NCBI RefSeq assembly: GCF_013393325.1
Contig: NZ_QJRC01000092.1
Location: 1 to 64,000, forward strand
Direction: 5' to 3'
DNA: 64,000 nt
From: Pseudomonas hunanensis
Lineage (GTDB): Bacteria > Pseudomonadota > Gammaproteobacteria > Pseudomonadales > Pseudomonadaceae
Below are positions 53,196 to 62,045 of the stretch, in pieces. The position numbers and the translations under genes were made by a program. Numbering within the stretch: the stretch's first letter is position 1; each line of letters starts with the position of its first letter. The notes beneath the pieces are model-generated. The model saw only the letters and a program-made list of their open reading frames with translations. It ran no database searches and was not told where the DNA came from.

Positions 53196-54602
53196 ATGAC
53201 TGATACCGTTGAAAAAATCCAGCTCACCCGGGCCCTGAAAAGCCGGCACATCTTCATGCTGTCGCTTGGCGGAGTGATTGGCACCGGCCTGTTCATGGGC
53301 TCGGGCGTGACCATCAACCAGGGCGGGCCGGTGGGTGCGATCCTGGCCTACCTGGTCGCGGGTTTGCTGATGTACCTGGTGATGGTCTGCCTGGGCGAAC
53401 TGTCGGTGCAGATGCCGGTGTCCGGCTCGTTCCAGGCCCATGCCACCAAGTTCATCGGCCCGGCCACCGGCTTCATGATCGGCTGGGTGTACTGGATGAG
53501 TTGGGCCACTACGGTGGGCCTGGAGTTCACCGCCGCCGGCATGCTGATGACCCGCTGGTTCCCGGACGTGCCGATCTGGTACTGGTCGGCACTGTTCGTG
53601 GTGGTGCTGTTCGGCCTCAATGCCCTGGCCACTCGCGCGTTTGGTGAAGCCGAGTACTGGTTCTCGGGCATCAAAGTGGCGACCATCCTTGGTTTCATCA
53701 TCATCGGCCTGCTGGTGATCTTCGGTGCCATCCCGTTGACCAGCGGGGCGCCGGCGCCGATGCTGGACAACCTGGTGGGCGAGTCGCTGTTCCCCCACGG
53801 CCTGTCGGCGGTGTTCGCGGTGATGATGACGGTGGTCTATGCCTTCCAGGGCTGTGAAATCATGGGCGTGGCGGCCGGCGAGACCGAGCACCCGGAAAAG
53901 AGCATCCCGCGGGCGGTGCGCAACGTGGTGTTCCGCGTGCTGATCTTCTACGTGCTGGCGATTGCGGTGCTGTCGGCCATCGTGCCGTACGAGCAGGCTG
54001 GCCTGATGGAAAGCCCGTTCGTGCAGGTGTTCGACATGGTCGGCATCCCGTTTGCTGCCGACGTGATGAACTTCGTCATCCTCACCGCCATTCTTTCGGT
54101 GGGCAACTCCGGGCTGTATGCCTCTACGCGCATTCTCTGGGCCATGTCCAAGAGCGGCATGGCGCCGAAAAGCCTGTCGCCACTGAGCAAGCGCGGCGTG
54201 CCGCTGCGGGCGCTGAGCATCACCCTGTGCTTTGCGCTGATCTCGCTGATGACCAGCTTCATTGCCGCCGACACGCTGTTCATGGTGCTGATGGCGGTGA
54301 GCGGCATGTCCGGTACCGTGACCTGGATCGTCATCGCCCTGGCGCAGTATCGCTTCCGCAAAGCCTACCTGCGTGACGGTGGGCAGTTGCAGGACCTGAA
54401 GTACAGGGCGCCGCTGTATCCGTTGGTGCCGCTGCTGTGCATCACCCTGTGCAGCTCGCTGTTCGTGTTCCTGGCATTGGATGAAACCCAGCGGCCGTCG
54501 CTTTACTGGGGCTTTGGCTTCATTGCCCTGTGCTATGCGGCGTACTACTTCGTCAATCGTCGCCGGCAAGGGGCATTCGAGCCTAGCGTCCCTGGCGTCT
54601 GA
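53196..54602 (+). CDS. Amino-acid permease (APC family, basic amino acids?)
   Basis: A 468-residue inner-membrane transporter with about 12 helices. SRHIFMLSLGGVIGTGLFMGSG (about 17-38) is the helix-1 substrate motif of the amino-acid transporter (AAT) group of the APC superfamily. VYAFQGCEIMGVAAGETEHPEKSIPRAVRNVVFR (about 215-248) is the second AAT signature. Sequence and locus suggest arginine, lysine or a related amino acid. The start at MTDTVEKIQL fits the family and follows GCGAGGTGCGCC. It is the first gene after the aruRS-type system, matching PA4981 in P. aeruginosa by position. Confidence 0.88.
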   Translation: MTDTVEKIQLTRALKSRHIFMLSLGGVIGTGLFMGSGVTINQGGPVGAILAYLVAGLLMYLVMVCLGELSVQMPVSGSFQAHATKFIGPATGFMIGWVYWMSWATTVGLEFTAAGMLMTRWFPDVPIWYWSALFVVVLFGLNALATRAFGEAEYWFSGIKVATILGFIIIGLLVIFGAIPLTSGAPAPMLDNLVGESLFPHGLSAVFAVMMTVVYAFQGCEIMGVAAGETEHPEKSIPRAVRNVVFRVLIFYVLAIAVLSAIVPYEQAGLMESPFVQVFDMVGIPFAADVMNFVILTAILSVGNSGLYASTRILWAMSKSGMAPKSLSPLSKRGVPLRALSITLCFALISLMTSFIAADTLFMVLMAVSGMSGTVTWIVIALAQYRFRKAYLRDGGQLQDLKYRAPLYPLVPLLCITLCSSLFVFLALDETQRPSLYWGFGFIALCYAAYYFVNRRRQGAFEPSVPGV

Positions 54603-55035
54603 GTCCGTAGCTCGTGGTTGGTAAGTGTACGTCGCTGCATGTTGGTCGCCTGTGAGATCGAGCGCCGCCCGCGCGGCGCATCGCGAGCTGCGCTCGCTCC
54701 TACGTTTGTTTCGGGCCAATTATGCCTGTGGAATTTGCGTGCGAACGCCTTGGCGCATGGCGCGATATCGCGTCGTATAAACAAGGCGGTCGCGCGCGTC
54801 TGTCACAGGCGATATTGGCCCGAAACAAACGTAGGAGCGAGCGCAGCTCGCGATGCGCCGCGCGGGCGGCGCTCGATCTCACAGACCCTGAAAATGCAAA
54901 GGCAAAAACCAGCTGTGTAACACCGAAAACCGAGTTGTGCGAAGTTGTAACAGCCCATCCCGCCTTGTTGAACACTCGTTTAGTATCTCCCTCATCAAGT
55001 CCTCCCCAAACCATCACAACAACACCGAGGCCCCC
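54603..55035. other. Intergenic region with inverted-repeat element
   Basis: No gene is supported in this 433-bp gap. More than half is the 235-bp element at 54650-54884. The rest (54885-55035) is AT-richer and probably holds the promoter of the enoyl-CoA hydratase gene and the downstream operon. Confidence 0.6.
54650..54884. repeat. 235-bp element with perfect 71-bp inverted repeats
   Basis: Arms 54650-54720 and 54814-54884 are identical reverse complements over all 71 bp (outer end CTGTGAGATCGAGCGC, inner end TCGGGCCAAT). The 93-bp spacer is AT-richer, and a further GCCTGTG pair (54724-54730, 54804-54810) extends the symmetry. It codes for no protein. It may be a mobile REP/MITE-like element, or a cruciform or terminator. 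Confidence 0.85.
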
Positions 55036-55830
55036 ATGACCACCCCGTCGTCGTCACTGTTGAGCAACGTCGAAGCCGGCGTTGCCTGGATCACCCTCAA
55101 CCGCCCCGAGCAGCGCAACGCGCTGGATATCCCAACCCTCAAGCAACTGCATGCCTTGCTCGACAGCCATAACGGCGACCCGGCGGTACGCGTGGTGGTA
55201 CTCACCGGCAGCGGGCGCAGTTTCTGCGCCGGCGCCGACCTGGCCGAATGGGCTGCCGCCGAAGCCGCAGGCACCCTGGAAAGCTACGGCTGGACCGAAA
55301 CCGCCCATGCTCTGATGTTGCGCCTGCACAGCCTCGCCAAACCCACCATCGCCGCCATCAACGGCACCGCCGTGGGCGGTGGCATGGACCTCAGCCTGTG
55401 CTGCGACCTGCGCATCGCCGCCGCCTCGGCGCGTTTCAAGGCCGGCTACACCAGCATGGGCTACAGCCCCGATGCCGGCGCCAGCTGGCACCTGCCACGG
55501 CTGATCGGCAGCGAGCAGGCCAAGCGTTTGTTGTTCCTCGATGAACTGTGGGGCGCCGAGCGCGCCCTGGCGGCTGGGCTGGTCAGTGAAGTCTGTGCCG
55601 ACGAGCAACTGCCCGCCGTGGCCGCCGAGTTGGCCGGGCGCCTGGCCTGCGGCCCGACCTTCGCCTTTGCGCAGACCAAGCAACTGATGCGTGACAGCGC
55701 CCGGCGCACCCTGGCCGAGCAGCTGGAAGCCGAGCGCCACGCCGGCCTGTTGTGCGGCCGCAGCCAGGATGGCGTCGAGGCGCTGCAAGCCTCGGTTGAA
55801 CGCCGCGCCCCCCGTTTCATCGGCCAGTAA
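55036..55830 (+). CDS. Enoyl-CoA hydratase/isomerase of the aru locus
   Basis: A 264-residue crotonase-family enzyme. GVAWITLNRPEQRNALD opens it. The oxyanion-hole segments are GSGRSFCAGADLAEW (about 60-74) and KPTIAAINGTAVGGGMDLSLCCD (about 102-124). SMGYSPDAGASWHLPRLIG (about 144-162) has Asp where many hydratases have Glu, so isomerase or other CoA chemistry is possible. First of an operon that runs through aruH, with 32 bp to the next gene. Substrate unproven. Confidence 0.9.
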   Translation: MTTPSSSLLSNVEAGVAWITLNRPEQRNALDIPTLKQLHALLDSHNGDPAVRVVVLTGSGRSFCAGADLAEWAAAEAAGTLESYGWTETAHALMLRLHSLAKPTIAAINGTAVGGGMDLSLCCDLRIAAASARFKAGYTSMGYSPDAGASWHLPRLIGSEQAKRLLFLDELWGAERALAAGLVSEVCADEQLPAVAAELAGRLACGPTFAFAQTKQLMRDSARRTLAEQLEAERHAGLLCGRSQDGVEALQASVERRAPRFIGQ

Positions 55831-55862
55831 CCCGATACCGACCCTGACCAGGACCTTCGCAG

Positions 55863-57023
55863 ATGAATTTCCAACTGACCCAAGAACAAGAAATGTTGGT
55901 GGAAGCGGTACGCAGCTTTGTCGCCAAAGAGCTGCTGCCCCATGAGGAAGCGGTGGACCGCGCCGATGCCGTGTCACCCGAGCTGGCCGCACAGATCCGC
56001 GGCAAGGCCATCGCCGCTGGGTTCTATGCCTTCAACATGCCCGAGGAAGTCGGTGGCGGCGGCCTGGACTACTTGTCTCAGGCGTTGATCGAGCGTGAGC
56101 TGTCCAAGGTGTCCTGGGCCCTGCATGTATTTGTCGCACGGCCGTCGAAAATTCTCATGGCCTGCAAGGATGAGCAGATCAACGACTACCTGCTGCCCTG
56201 CGTGCAGGGCGAGAAAACAGACTGTTTCGCCCTCACCGAACCGGGCGCCGGCTCCGATGCCAACGCCATCAAGACCCGCGCCGTGCGCCAGGGCGATGAC
56301 TTTGTCATCAACGGCAGCAAGCACTTCATCAGCCACGCCGGCCACGCCGATTTCGCCATTGTCTTCGCGGTCACCGACACCTACGAGCACAACGGGCGCA
56401 AGCGCAATGCGGTCACGGCGTTGCTGGTGGACCGTGGTACGCCGGGCATGACCATCCGCCGTGGCCCCAAATGCGTCAGCAACCGTGGCTACCACACCTA
56501 CGAACTGTTCTTCGACGACTGCCGGGTGCCGGCCAGCAAGGTACTGGGCGAGGTTGGCAAGGGCTGGGAAGTGGCCAACGCCTGGCTTACCGCAGGCCGG
56601 GTGATGGTCGCCGCCAACTGCGTGGGCCAGGCCCAGCGCGCACTCGACCTGTCGCTGCAATGGGCCGCCGACCGTAAGCAATTCGGCCAGGCCATTGGCA
56701 GCTACCAGGGTGTGTCGTTCAAGTTGGCCGACATGGCCACGCAGATTCGCGCCGCCGAGATGCTCACCCTGCACACTGCCTGGAAGATGGACCAGGGCAG
56801 CATGACCGATGGCGAGGCCGGCATGGCCAAGCTGTTTGCCAGCGAAGTGCTGGGCAAGGTGGCCGACGAAGCCGTGCAGATATTTGGCGGTATGGGCCTT
56901 ATGGACGAAGGGCCGGTCGAGCGCATCTGGCGCAATGCGCGTATCGAACGCATCTGGGAGGGCACCTCGGAAATCCAGCGGCACATCATCGCCCGCGAAC
57001 TGCTGCGCCCGCTGCTGCGCTGA
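55863..57023 (+). CDS. Acyl-CoA dehydrogenase of the aru locus
   Basis: A 386-residue FAD enzyme. CFALTEPGAGSDANAIKTRAV (about 122-142) and the RKQFGQAIGSYQGVSFKLADMATQIRAA stretch (about 270-300) are acyl-CoA dehydrogenase signatures. The C-terminal EAVQIFGGMGLMDEGPVERIWRNARIERIWEGTSEIQ contains the catalytic glutamate in WEGTSEIQ. Starts MNFQLTQEQEMLVEAVRSF, as typical. It would introduce the double bond in an acyl-CoA that the upstream hydratase can handle. Confidence 0.94.
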   Translation: MNFQLTQEQEMLVEAVRSFVAKELLPHEEAVDRADAVSPELAAQIRGKAIAAGFYAFNMPEEVGGGGLDYLSQALIERELSKVSWALHVFVARPSKILMACKDEQINDYLLPCVQGEKTDCFALTEPGAGSDANAIKTRAVRQGDDFVINGSKHFISHAGHADFAIVFAVTDTYEHNGRKRNAVTALLVDRGTPGMTIRRGPKCVSNRGYHTYELFFDDCRVPASKVLGEVGKGWEVANAWLTAGRVMVAANCVGQAQRALDLSLQWAADRKQFGQAIGSYQGVSFKLADMATQIRAAEMLTLHTAWKMDQGSMTDGEAGMAKLFASEVLGKVADEAVQIFGGMGLMDEGPVERIWRNARIERIWEGTSEIQRHIIARELLRPLLR

Positions 57024-57039
57024 GCGCCTGGAGAACCCC

Positions 57040-59157
57040 ATGTCGCAATCGATTCGTGACAACCTCAAGCGCCTGTTGGCGCCCCGGCACCTGGCCTTCG
57101 TCGGCGGGCGCAGCATGGCTCGGGCGCTCAAGCGCTGCGCCGAAGGTGGCTTTGGCGGCGAGCTGTTTCTGGTCAACCCACAGCATGAAAGCCTCGAAGG
57201 CATCCCCTGCGTGGCACGGGTGGCCGACTTGCCTTATGCCCCGGACGCTGTGTTCATCGCCACCAACCGCGAACTGACCTTGCAGTGCGTTGCCGAGCTG
57301 GCCGCACGCGGCGCCGGTGGCGCCATCTGCTATGCCTCGGGCTTTGCCGAAAGCGGTGAGGAGGGGCGCCAGCTGCAGCAGCGCCTGCTCGACGCCGCCG
57401 GCAACATGGCCTTGCTCGGCCCCAACTGCTACGGCCTGCTCGACTACCTGCATGGCGCCGCCCTGTGGCCGGTCGCGCATGGCGGCCAGCAGGTGGAGAA
57501 AGGCGTGGCGATCCTCACGCAAAGTGGCAACTTTGCCTACAACCTGTCCATGAGCGACCGCTCACTGCCGGTAGCCTACATGGCCTCGGTCGGCAACCAG
57601 GCACAACTGGGCGTGGCCGAGCTGATGGACGTGCTGCTCGATGACCCACGGGTAACGGCCATCGGGCTGCACCTGGAAGGCTTGAAGAACGTGCCGGGTT
57701 TTGCCCGCGCCGCCTACAAGGCGTTGCAGCAGGGCATACCGATCATTGCCCTGAAGACAGGCGTGTCGCAGATCGGCGCTGAACTGGCGCTGAGCCACAC
57801 CAGCTCGTTGTCCGGCTCCGACGCCCTGTACGACAGCCTGTTCCAACGCTTGGGTGTAATCCGCGTCAGCGGCCCGGTGAGCTTTGTCGAAACGCTCAAG
57901 GCAGCCGCTTGCGGGCGCTTGCCCGCAGACGGCGAACTCATCGCGCTGGCCTGTTCAGGTGGCGATGCTGGCCTGATCGCCGATTATGCCGAACGCAACC
58001 AACTGCACCTGCCGAAACTTGAACAAGGGCAGGTGACGGCGCTGGCCGAGGTGCTACCGGCATATGCCAACCTGGTCAACCCATTGGATTTCACCACTGC
58101 CATCTGGGGCGATGAAGCGGCCTTGCAACGCATGCTCGACAGCACCCTGAGCGGCGCAGCGGGTGCGGCCATGCTGGTGCTGGACTACCCGGCGGCGTTC
58201 ACCGGTGAACGCAAGGAGTGCGACCTGCTGCTGGGGCTGTACAGCGATGCCCTCGAACGCCACGGCAAAATCGGTTTCGTCACCTCGGCATTCCCCGAAC
58301 TTCTGCTTGCCAGCGCGCGCGAGCGCCTGCATGCACGGGGCATTGCGGCCCTGCAGGGCGTGGAAGATGGCCTGGCGGCCTGGGGCCGCATCGTCGCCTA
58401 CCAACGCAACCGCCAGCGTTTGCTGGAGCAGGGCGAGGCCGCACGCATGCCGTTGTGCCCGCAGGCCCTTGCGGGCGAAAGCCGGCTGCTGGACGAATGG
58501 CAATCCAAGCAAGCCCTGCGCGCCTTCGGTTTGCCCGTGCCAGCGGGTGTGCTGAGTACACCCGAGCGTGCCGTGGCAGACGCTGCCGGCGTGGGGTACC
58601 CGCTGGTACTCAAGGCGGTCAGCGCACAGCTGCCGCACAAGACCGAGGCCGGTGCGGTGGCGCTGAACCTGCGCGATGCCGCTGCCCTGGACGCCGCACT
58701 GGTGCAGATGCGCCAGCGCATCGCTGCCTACGCCCCGCAGGTCGCGTTTGATCAAGTGTTGCTCGAACCCATGGCCGAGGCGCCCTTGGCCGAGTTGATT
58801 GTCGGCATCAAGCGTGAACCCGACTTTGCCCTTGCCCTGATAATCGGCGCCGGCGGCGTGCTGGTCGAACTGCTCAAGGACAGTGCCAGCCTGTTGCTGC
58901 CTACCACCGACAGCGCCATCCGCACCGTACTGCTGAACCTGCGCAGTGCCACCCTGCTGCAAGGCTTCCGTGGCCGCCCGGCCGCCGACCTCGACGCCTT
59001 GGTCGCGGCCATTCGTGCAGTGGCTGACTACGCCTGTGAGAACGCCGGGCAACTGCTTGAGCTGGATGTGAACCCATTGATGGTCGGTGCCCACGGCACC
59101 ACCGCGGTCGATGCGCTGATCCGCCTCGGCCAGGCGCAAGGAGAACGACATGAATGA
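57040..59157 (+). CDS. ADP-forming acyl-CoA synthetase-like ligase
   Basis: A 705-residue protein of the acetyl-CoA synthetase (ADP-forming)/protein acetyltransferase-like type. A CoA-binding Rossmann domain is at the N-terminus (LAPRHLAFVGGRSMARALKRC, about 13-33). Two succinyl-CoA ligase-like domains follow (VAILTQSGNFAYNLSMSDRSL about 155; SHTSSLSGSDALYDSLFQRLGV with the phospho-His-like region about 250). An ATP-grasp domain is at the end (YPLVLKAVSAQLPHKTEAGAVALNL, about 520-545). It should link an acid to CoA for the adjacent dehydrogenase and hydratase. The start has GGAG 6-7 nt upstream; the 3' end overlaps aruI by 8 nt. Confidence 0.9.
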   Translation: MSQSIRDNLKRLLAPRHLAFVGGRSMARALKRCAEGGFGGELFLVNPQHESLEGIPCVARVADLPYAPDAVFIATNRELTLQCVAELAARGAGGAICYASGFAESGEEGRQLQQRLLDAAGNMALLGPNCYGLLDYLHGAALWPVAHGGQQVEKGVAILTQSGNFAYNLSMSDRSLPVAYMASVGNQAQLGVAELMDVLLDDPRVTAIGLHLEGLKNVPGFARAAYKALQQGIPIIALKTGVSQIGAELALSHTSSLSGSDALYDSLFQRLGVIRVSGPVSFVETLKAAACGRLPADGELIALACSGGDAGLIADYAERNQLHLPKLEQGQVTALAEVLPAYANLVNPLDFTTAIWGDEAALQRMLDSTLSGAAGAAMLVLDYPAAFTGERKECDLLLGLYSDALERHGKIGFVTSAFPELLLASARERLHARGIAALQGVEDGLAAWGRIVAYQRNRQRLLEQGEAARMPLCPQALAGESRLLDEWQSKQALRAFGLPVPAGVLSTPERAVADAAGVGYPLVLKAVSAQLPHKTEAGAVALNLRDAAALDAALVQMRQRIAAYAPQVAFDQVLLEPMAEAPLAELIVGIKREPDFALALIIGAGGVLVELLKDSASLLLPTTDSAIRTVLLNLRSATLLQGFRGRPAADLDALVAAIRAVADYACENAGQLLELDVNPLMVGAHGTTAVDALIRLGQAQGERHE

Positions 59158-60757
59158 GCTGACCCTGACCGCCGGCCAGGCACTGGTGCGCCTGCTGGCC
59201 AACTACGGCGTACAGACCGTGTTCGGCATCCCTGGGGTGCACACCCTGGAGCTGTACCGAGGCTTGCCGGGCAGTGGCATCCGCCACGTGCTGACCCGTC
59301 ACGAGCAGGGCGCCGGTTTCATGGCTGACGGCTATGCGCGGGTGAGCGGCAAGCCGGGGGTGTGCTTCGTCATCACCGGCCCGGGTGTGACCAACGCCGC
59401 CACCGCCATCGGTCAAGCCTATGCCGACTCGGTACCAATGCTGGTGATTTCGAGCGTCAACCACACCGCCAGCCTGGGCAAGGGCTGGGGTTGCCTGCAT
59501 GAAACCCAGGACCAGCGTGCCATGACTGCGCCGATCACCGCGTTTTCGGCTGTGGCCTTGCGCGGCGACGACCTGCCCGAATTGATCGCCCGCGCCTGGG
59601 CTGTGTTCGACAGCGAACGGCCACGCCCGGTGCATATCTCGGTGCCGCTGGACGTGCTGGCGGCGCGCGTCAGCCGTGACTGGAGCGATGAGGTGGTGCG
59701 CCGCCCTGCGCGTGGCCAGCCGTGCCGCGAAACCCTCGACCAGGCTGCCCTGAAACTGGCCACGGCCAAGCGGCCCATGATCATCGCCGGTGGCGGTGCG
59801 TTGCACGCGGCCGAGCAGTTGGCGCAGTTGAGCGCCCGGCTGGCGGCACCGGTGTTCACCAGCGTGGCCGGCAAGGGCCTGCTGCCACCGCAGGCTCCCC
59901 TGAATGCGGGGGCCAGCCTGTGCGTGGAACCTGGCTGGCAGTTGATCAGCCAGGCCGATGTGGTGCTGGCGGTAGGCACCGAGATGGCCGACACCGACTT
60001 CTGGCGCGAACGCTTGCCGATCACGGGCGAATTGCTGCGGGTGGACATCGACCCGCGCAAGTTCAACGATTTCTATCCCTGTGCCATTGCCCTGCTGGGA
60101 GACGCCCGGCAAACCCTGGCCGGCTTGCTGGAGCACCTGCCAGCACTCCAGCGCGACCCTGCCCAGGCCAGCGAGGCGGTAGCCAACCTGCGCCAGGCCA
60201 TCCGCAATGGGCATGCACCGTTGCAGGCGACCCACCAGGCCATTCTGGACCGCATTGCCGCCGTACTACCCGACAATGCCTTCATCAGCAGTGACATGAC
60301 CCAGCTGGCCTACACCGGCAATTACGCCTTCGCCAGCCGGGCGCCACGCAGCTGGCTGCACCCCACCGGCTACGGCACCCTCGGTTATGGCCTGCCAGCC
60401 GGCATCGGCGGCATGTTCGCCACCGACCACCGCCCCGGCCTGGTGCTGGTGGGCGACGGCGGCTTCCTCTACACCGCCCAGGAGCTGGCCCCGGCGGTCG
60501 AAGAACTTCAGCGGCCGTTGGTGGTGTTGCTGTGGAACAATGACGCCCTTGGCCAGATCCGCGACGATATGCTCGGCCTGGATATCGAGCCGGTCGGCGT
60601 GCTGCCACGCAACCCGGACTTCATCGGCCTGGCCCGCGCCTTCGGTTGCACAGTGCACCAGCCACGCGACCTGGACGCGCTGCAGGCCGACCTGGCCAGT
60701 GGCTTCGCCACCCCAGGCGTGACCTTCATCGAACTCAAACACACCTGCGTCTGCTAA
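59150..60757 (+). CDS. aruI: 2-Ketoarginine decarboxylase AruI (TPP enzyme)
   Basis: A 535-residue thiamine-diphosphate decarboxylase. The activating Glu is in VLTRHEQGAGFMADGYARV (about 49), the FAD/central domain follows, and the TPP/Mg motif runs from GDGGFLYTAQELA (about 443) to LLWNNDALGQI (about 469). In the arginine transaminase pathway AruI converts 5-guanidino-2-oxopentanoate to 4-guanidinobutyraldehyde. The presence of an AruH-type transaminase and an aldehyde dehydrogenase a few genes on supports this over a generic acetolactate synthase. Confidence 0.9.
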   Translation: MNELTLTAGQALVRLLANYGVQTVFGIPGVHTLELYRGLPGSGIRHVLTRHEQGAGFMADGYARVSGKPGVCFVITGPGVTNAATAIGQAYADSVPMLVISSVNHTASLGKGWGCLHETQDQRAMTAPITAFSAVALRGDDLPELIARAWAVFDSERPRPVHISVPLDVLAARVSRDWSDEVVRRPARGQPCRETLDQAALKLATAKRPMIIAGGGALHAAEQLAQLSARLAAPVFTSVAGKGLLPPQAPLNAGASLCVEPGWQLISQADVVLAVGTEMADTDFWRERLPITGELLRVDIDPRKFNDFYPCAIALLGDARQTLAGLLEHLPALQRDPAQASEAVANLRQAIRNGHAPLQATHQAILDRIAAVLPDNAFISSDMTQLAYTGNYAFASRAPRSWLHPTGYGTLGYGLPAGIGGMFATDHRPGLVLVGDGGFLYTAQELAPAVEELQRPLVVLLWNNDALGQIRDDMLGLDIEPVGVLPRNPDFIGLARAFGCTVHQPRDLDALQADLASGFATPGVTFIELKHTCVC

Positions 60758-60791
60758 GGCGCGCACAACGACAAGAACCAGAGTGAACACC

Positions 60792-62021
60792 ATGCCATTT
60801 CGCCGCACCCTTCTGGCCGCATCCCTGGCCCTGCTGATCACTGGCCAGGCCCCCCTGTATGCCGCACCGCCGTTGTCGATGGACAACGGCACCAACGCCC
60901 TGACCGTGCAGAACAGCAACGCCTGGGTCGAAGTCAGCGCCAGTGCCCTGCAGCACAACATCCGCACCTTGCAGGCCGAGCTGGCCGGCAAGTCCAAACT
61001 GTGCGCCGTGCTCAAGGCTGATGCCTATGGCCACGGCATCGGCCTGGTGATGCCGTCGATCATCGCCCAGGGCGTGCCCTGCGTGGCGGTAGCCAGCAAC
61101 GAGGAAGCCCGCGTGGTCCGCGCCAGCGGTTTCACCGGGCAACTGGTGCGGGTGCGCCTGGCCAGCCTCAGCGAGCTGGAAGATGCCTTGCAGTACGACA
61201 TGGAAGAACTGGTCGGTAGCGCCGAGTTCGCCCGCCAGGTTGACGCCATCGCCGCGCGCCATGGCAAGACCTTGCGTATCCATATGGCACTCAACTCCAG
61301 CGGTATGAGCCGCAATGGGGTGGAAATGGGCAGCTGGTCCGGCCGTGGCGAAGCGCTGCAGATCACCGACCAGAAACACCTCGAGCTGGTTGCGTTGATG
61401 ACCCACTTCGCCGTCGAAGACAAGGACGATGTGCGCAAGGGCCTGGCGGCATTCAATGAGCAGACCGATTGGCTGATCAAGCACGCCAAGCTCGACCGCA
61501 GCAAGCTCACCCTGCATGCGGCCAACTCGTTCGCCACCCTGGAAGTGCCGGAGGCGCGCCTGGACATGGTGCGCACCGGTGGCGCGCTGTTCGGCGATAC
61601 CGTGCCGGAGCGTACCGAGTACAAACGCGCCATGCAGTTCAAGTCGCACGTGGCGGCGGTGCACAGCTACCCGGCCGGCAACACCGTCGGCTATGACCGC
61701 ACGTTTACCCTGACCCGTGACTCGCGCCTGGCCAACATCACGGTCGGGTACTCCGATGGCTACCGCCGGGTGTTCACCAACAAGGGCCATGTGCTGATCA
61801 ACGGCCACCGTGTGCCGGTGGTGGGCAAGGTGTCGATGAACACGCTGATGGTGGATGTCACCGACTTCCCGGACGTGAAGGGTGGCAACGAAGTGGTGCT
61901 GTTCGGCAAACAGGCCGGGGGCGAAATCACCCAGGCCGAGATGGAAGAAATCAACGGCGCGCTGCTGGCCGATCTGTACACCGTGTGGGGCAGTTCCAAC
62001 CCGAAGATTCTCGTCGACTGA
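60792..62021 (+). CDS. alr: Periplasmic broad-specificity amino-acid racemase
   Basis: A 409-residue PLP racemase of the alanine racemase fold with a Sec signal peptide (MPFRRTLLAASLALLITGQAPLYA). The PLP lysine is in LCAVLKADAYGHG (about 75) and the second catalytic base Tyr in AGNTVGYDRTFTL (about 301). VGKVSMNTLMVDVTD (about 346-360) is a conserved racemase segment. P. putida Alr of this type racemises Lys, Arg and other amino acids in the periplasm. The position between aruI and aruH suggests it feeds or balances D/L-arginine or lysine catabolism. ATG 60792 starts the signal peptide; a GTG 9 nt upstream is less likely. Confidence 0.93.
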   Translation: MPFRRTLLAASLALLITGQAPLYAAPPLSMDNGTNALTVQNSNAWVEVSASALQHNIRTLQAELAGKSKLCAVLKADAYGHGIGLVMPSIIAQGVPCVAVASNEEARVVRASGFTGQLVRVRLASLSELEDALQYDMEELVGSAEFARQVDAIAARHGKTLRIHMALNSSGMSRNGVEMGSWSGRGEALQITDQKHLELVALMTHFAVEDKDDVRKGLAAFNEQTDWLIKHAKLDRSKLTLHAANSFATLEVPEARLDMVRTGGALFGDTVPERTEYKRAMQFKSHVAAVHSYPAGNTVGYDRTFTLTRDSRLANITVGYSDGYRRVFTNKGHVLINGHRVPVVGKVSMNTLMVDVTDFPDVKGGNEVVLFGKQAGGEITQAEMEEINGALLADLYTVWGSSNPKILVD

Positions 62022-62045
62022 AACCGCTATTGAAGGGAGATTGCC

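Noticed and set aside
53022..54719. 565-residue reverse-strand ORF
   Set aside because: Antisense to the amino-acid permease; composition rich in His, Arg and Gln, no start signal.
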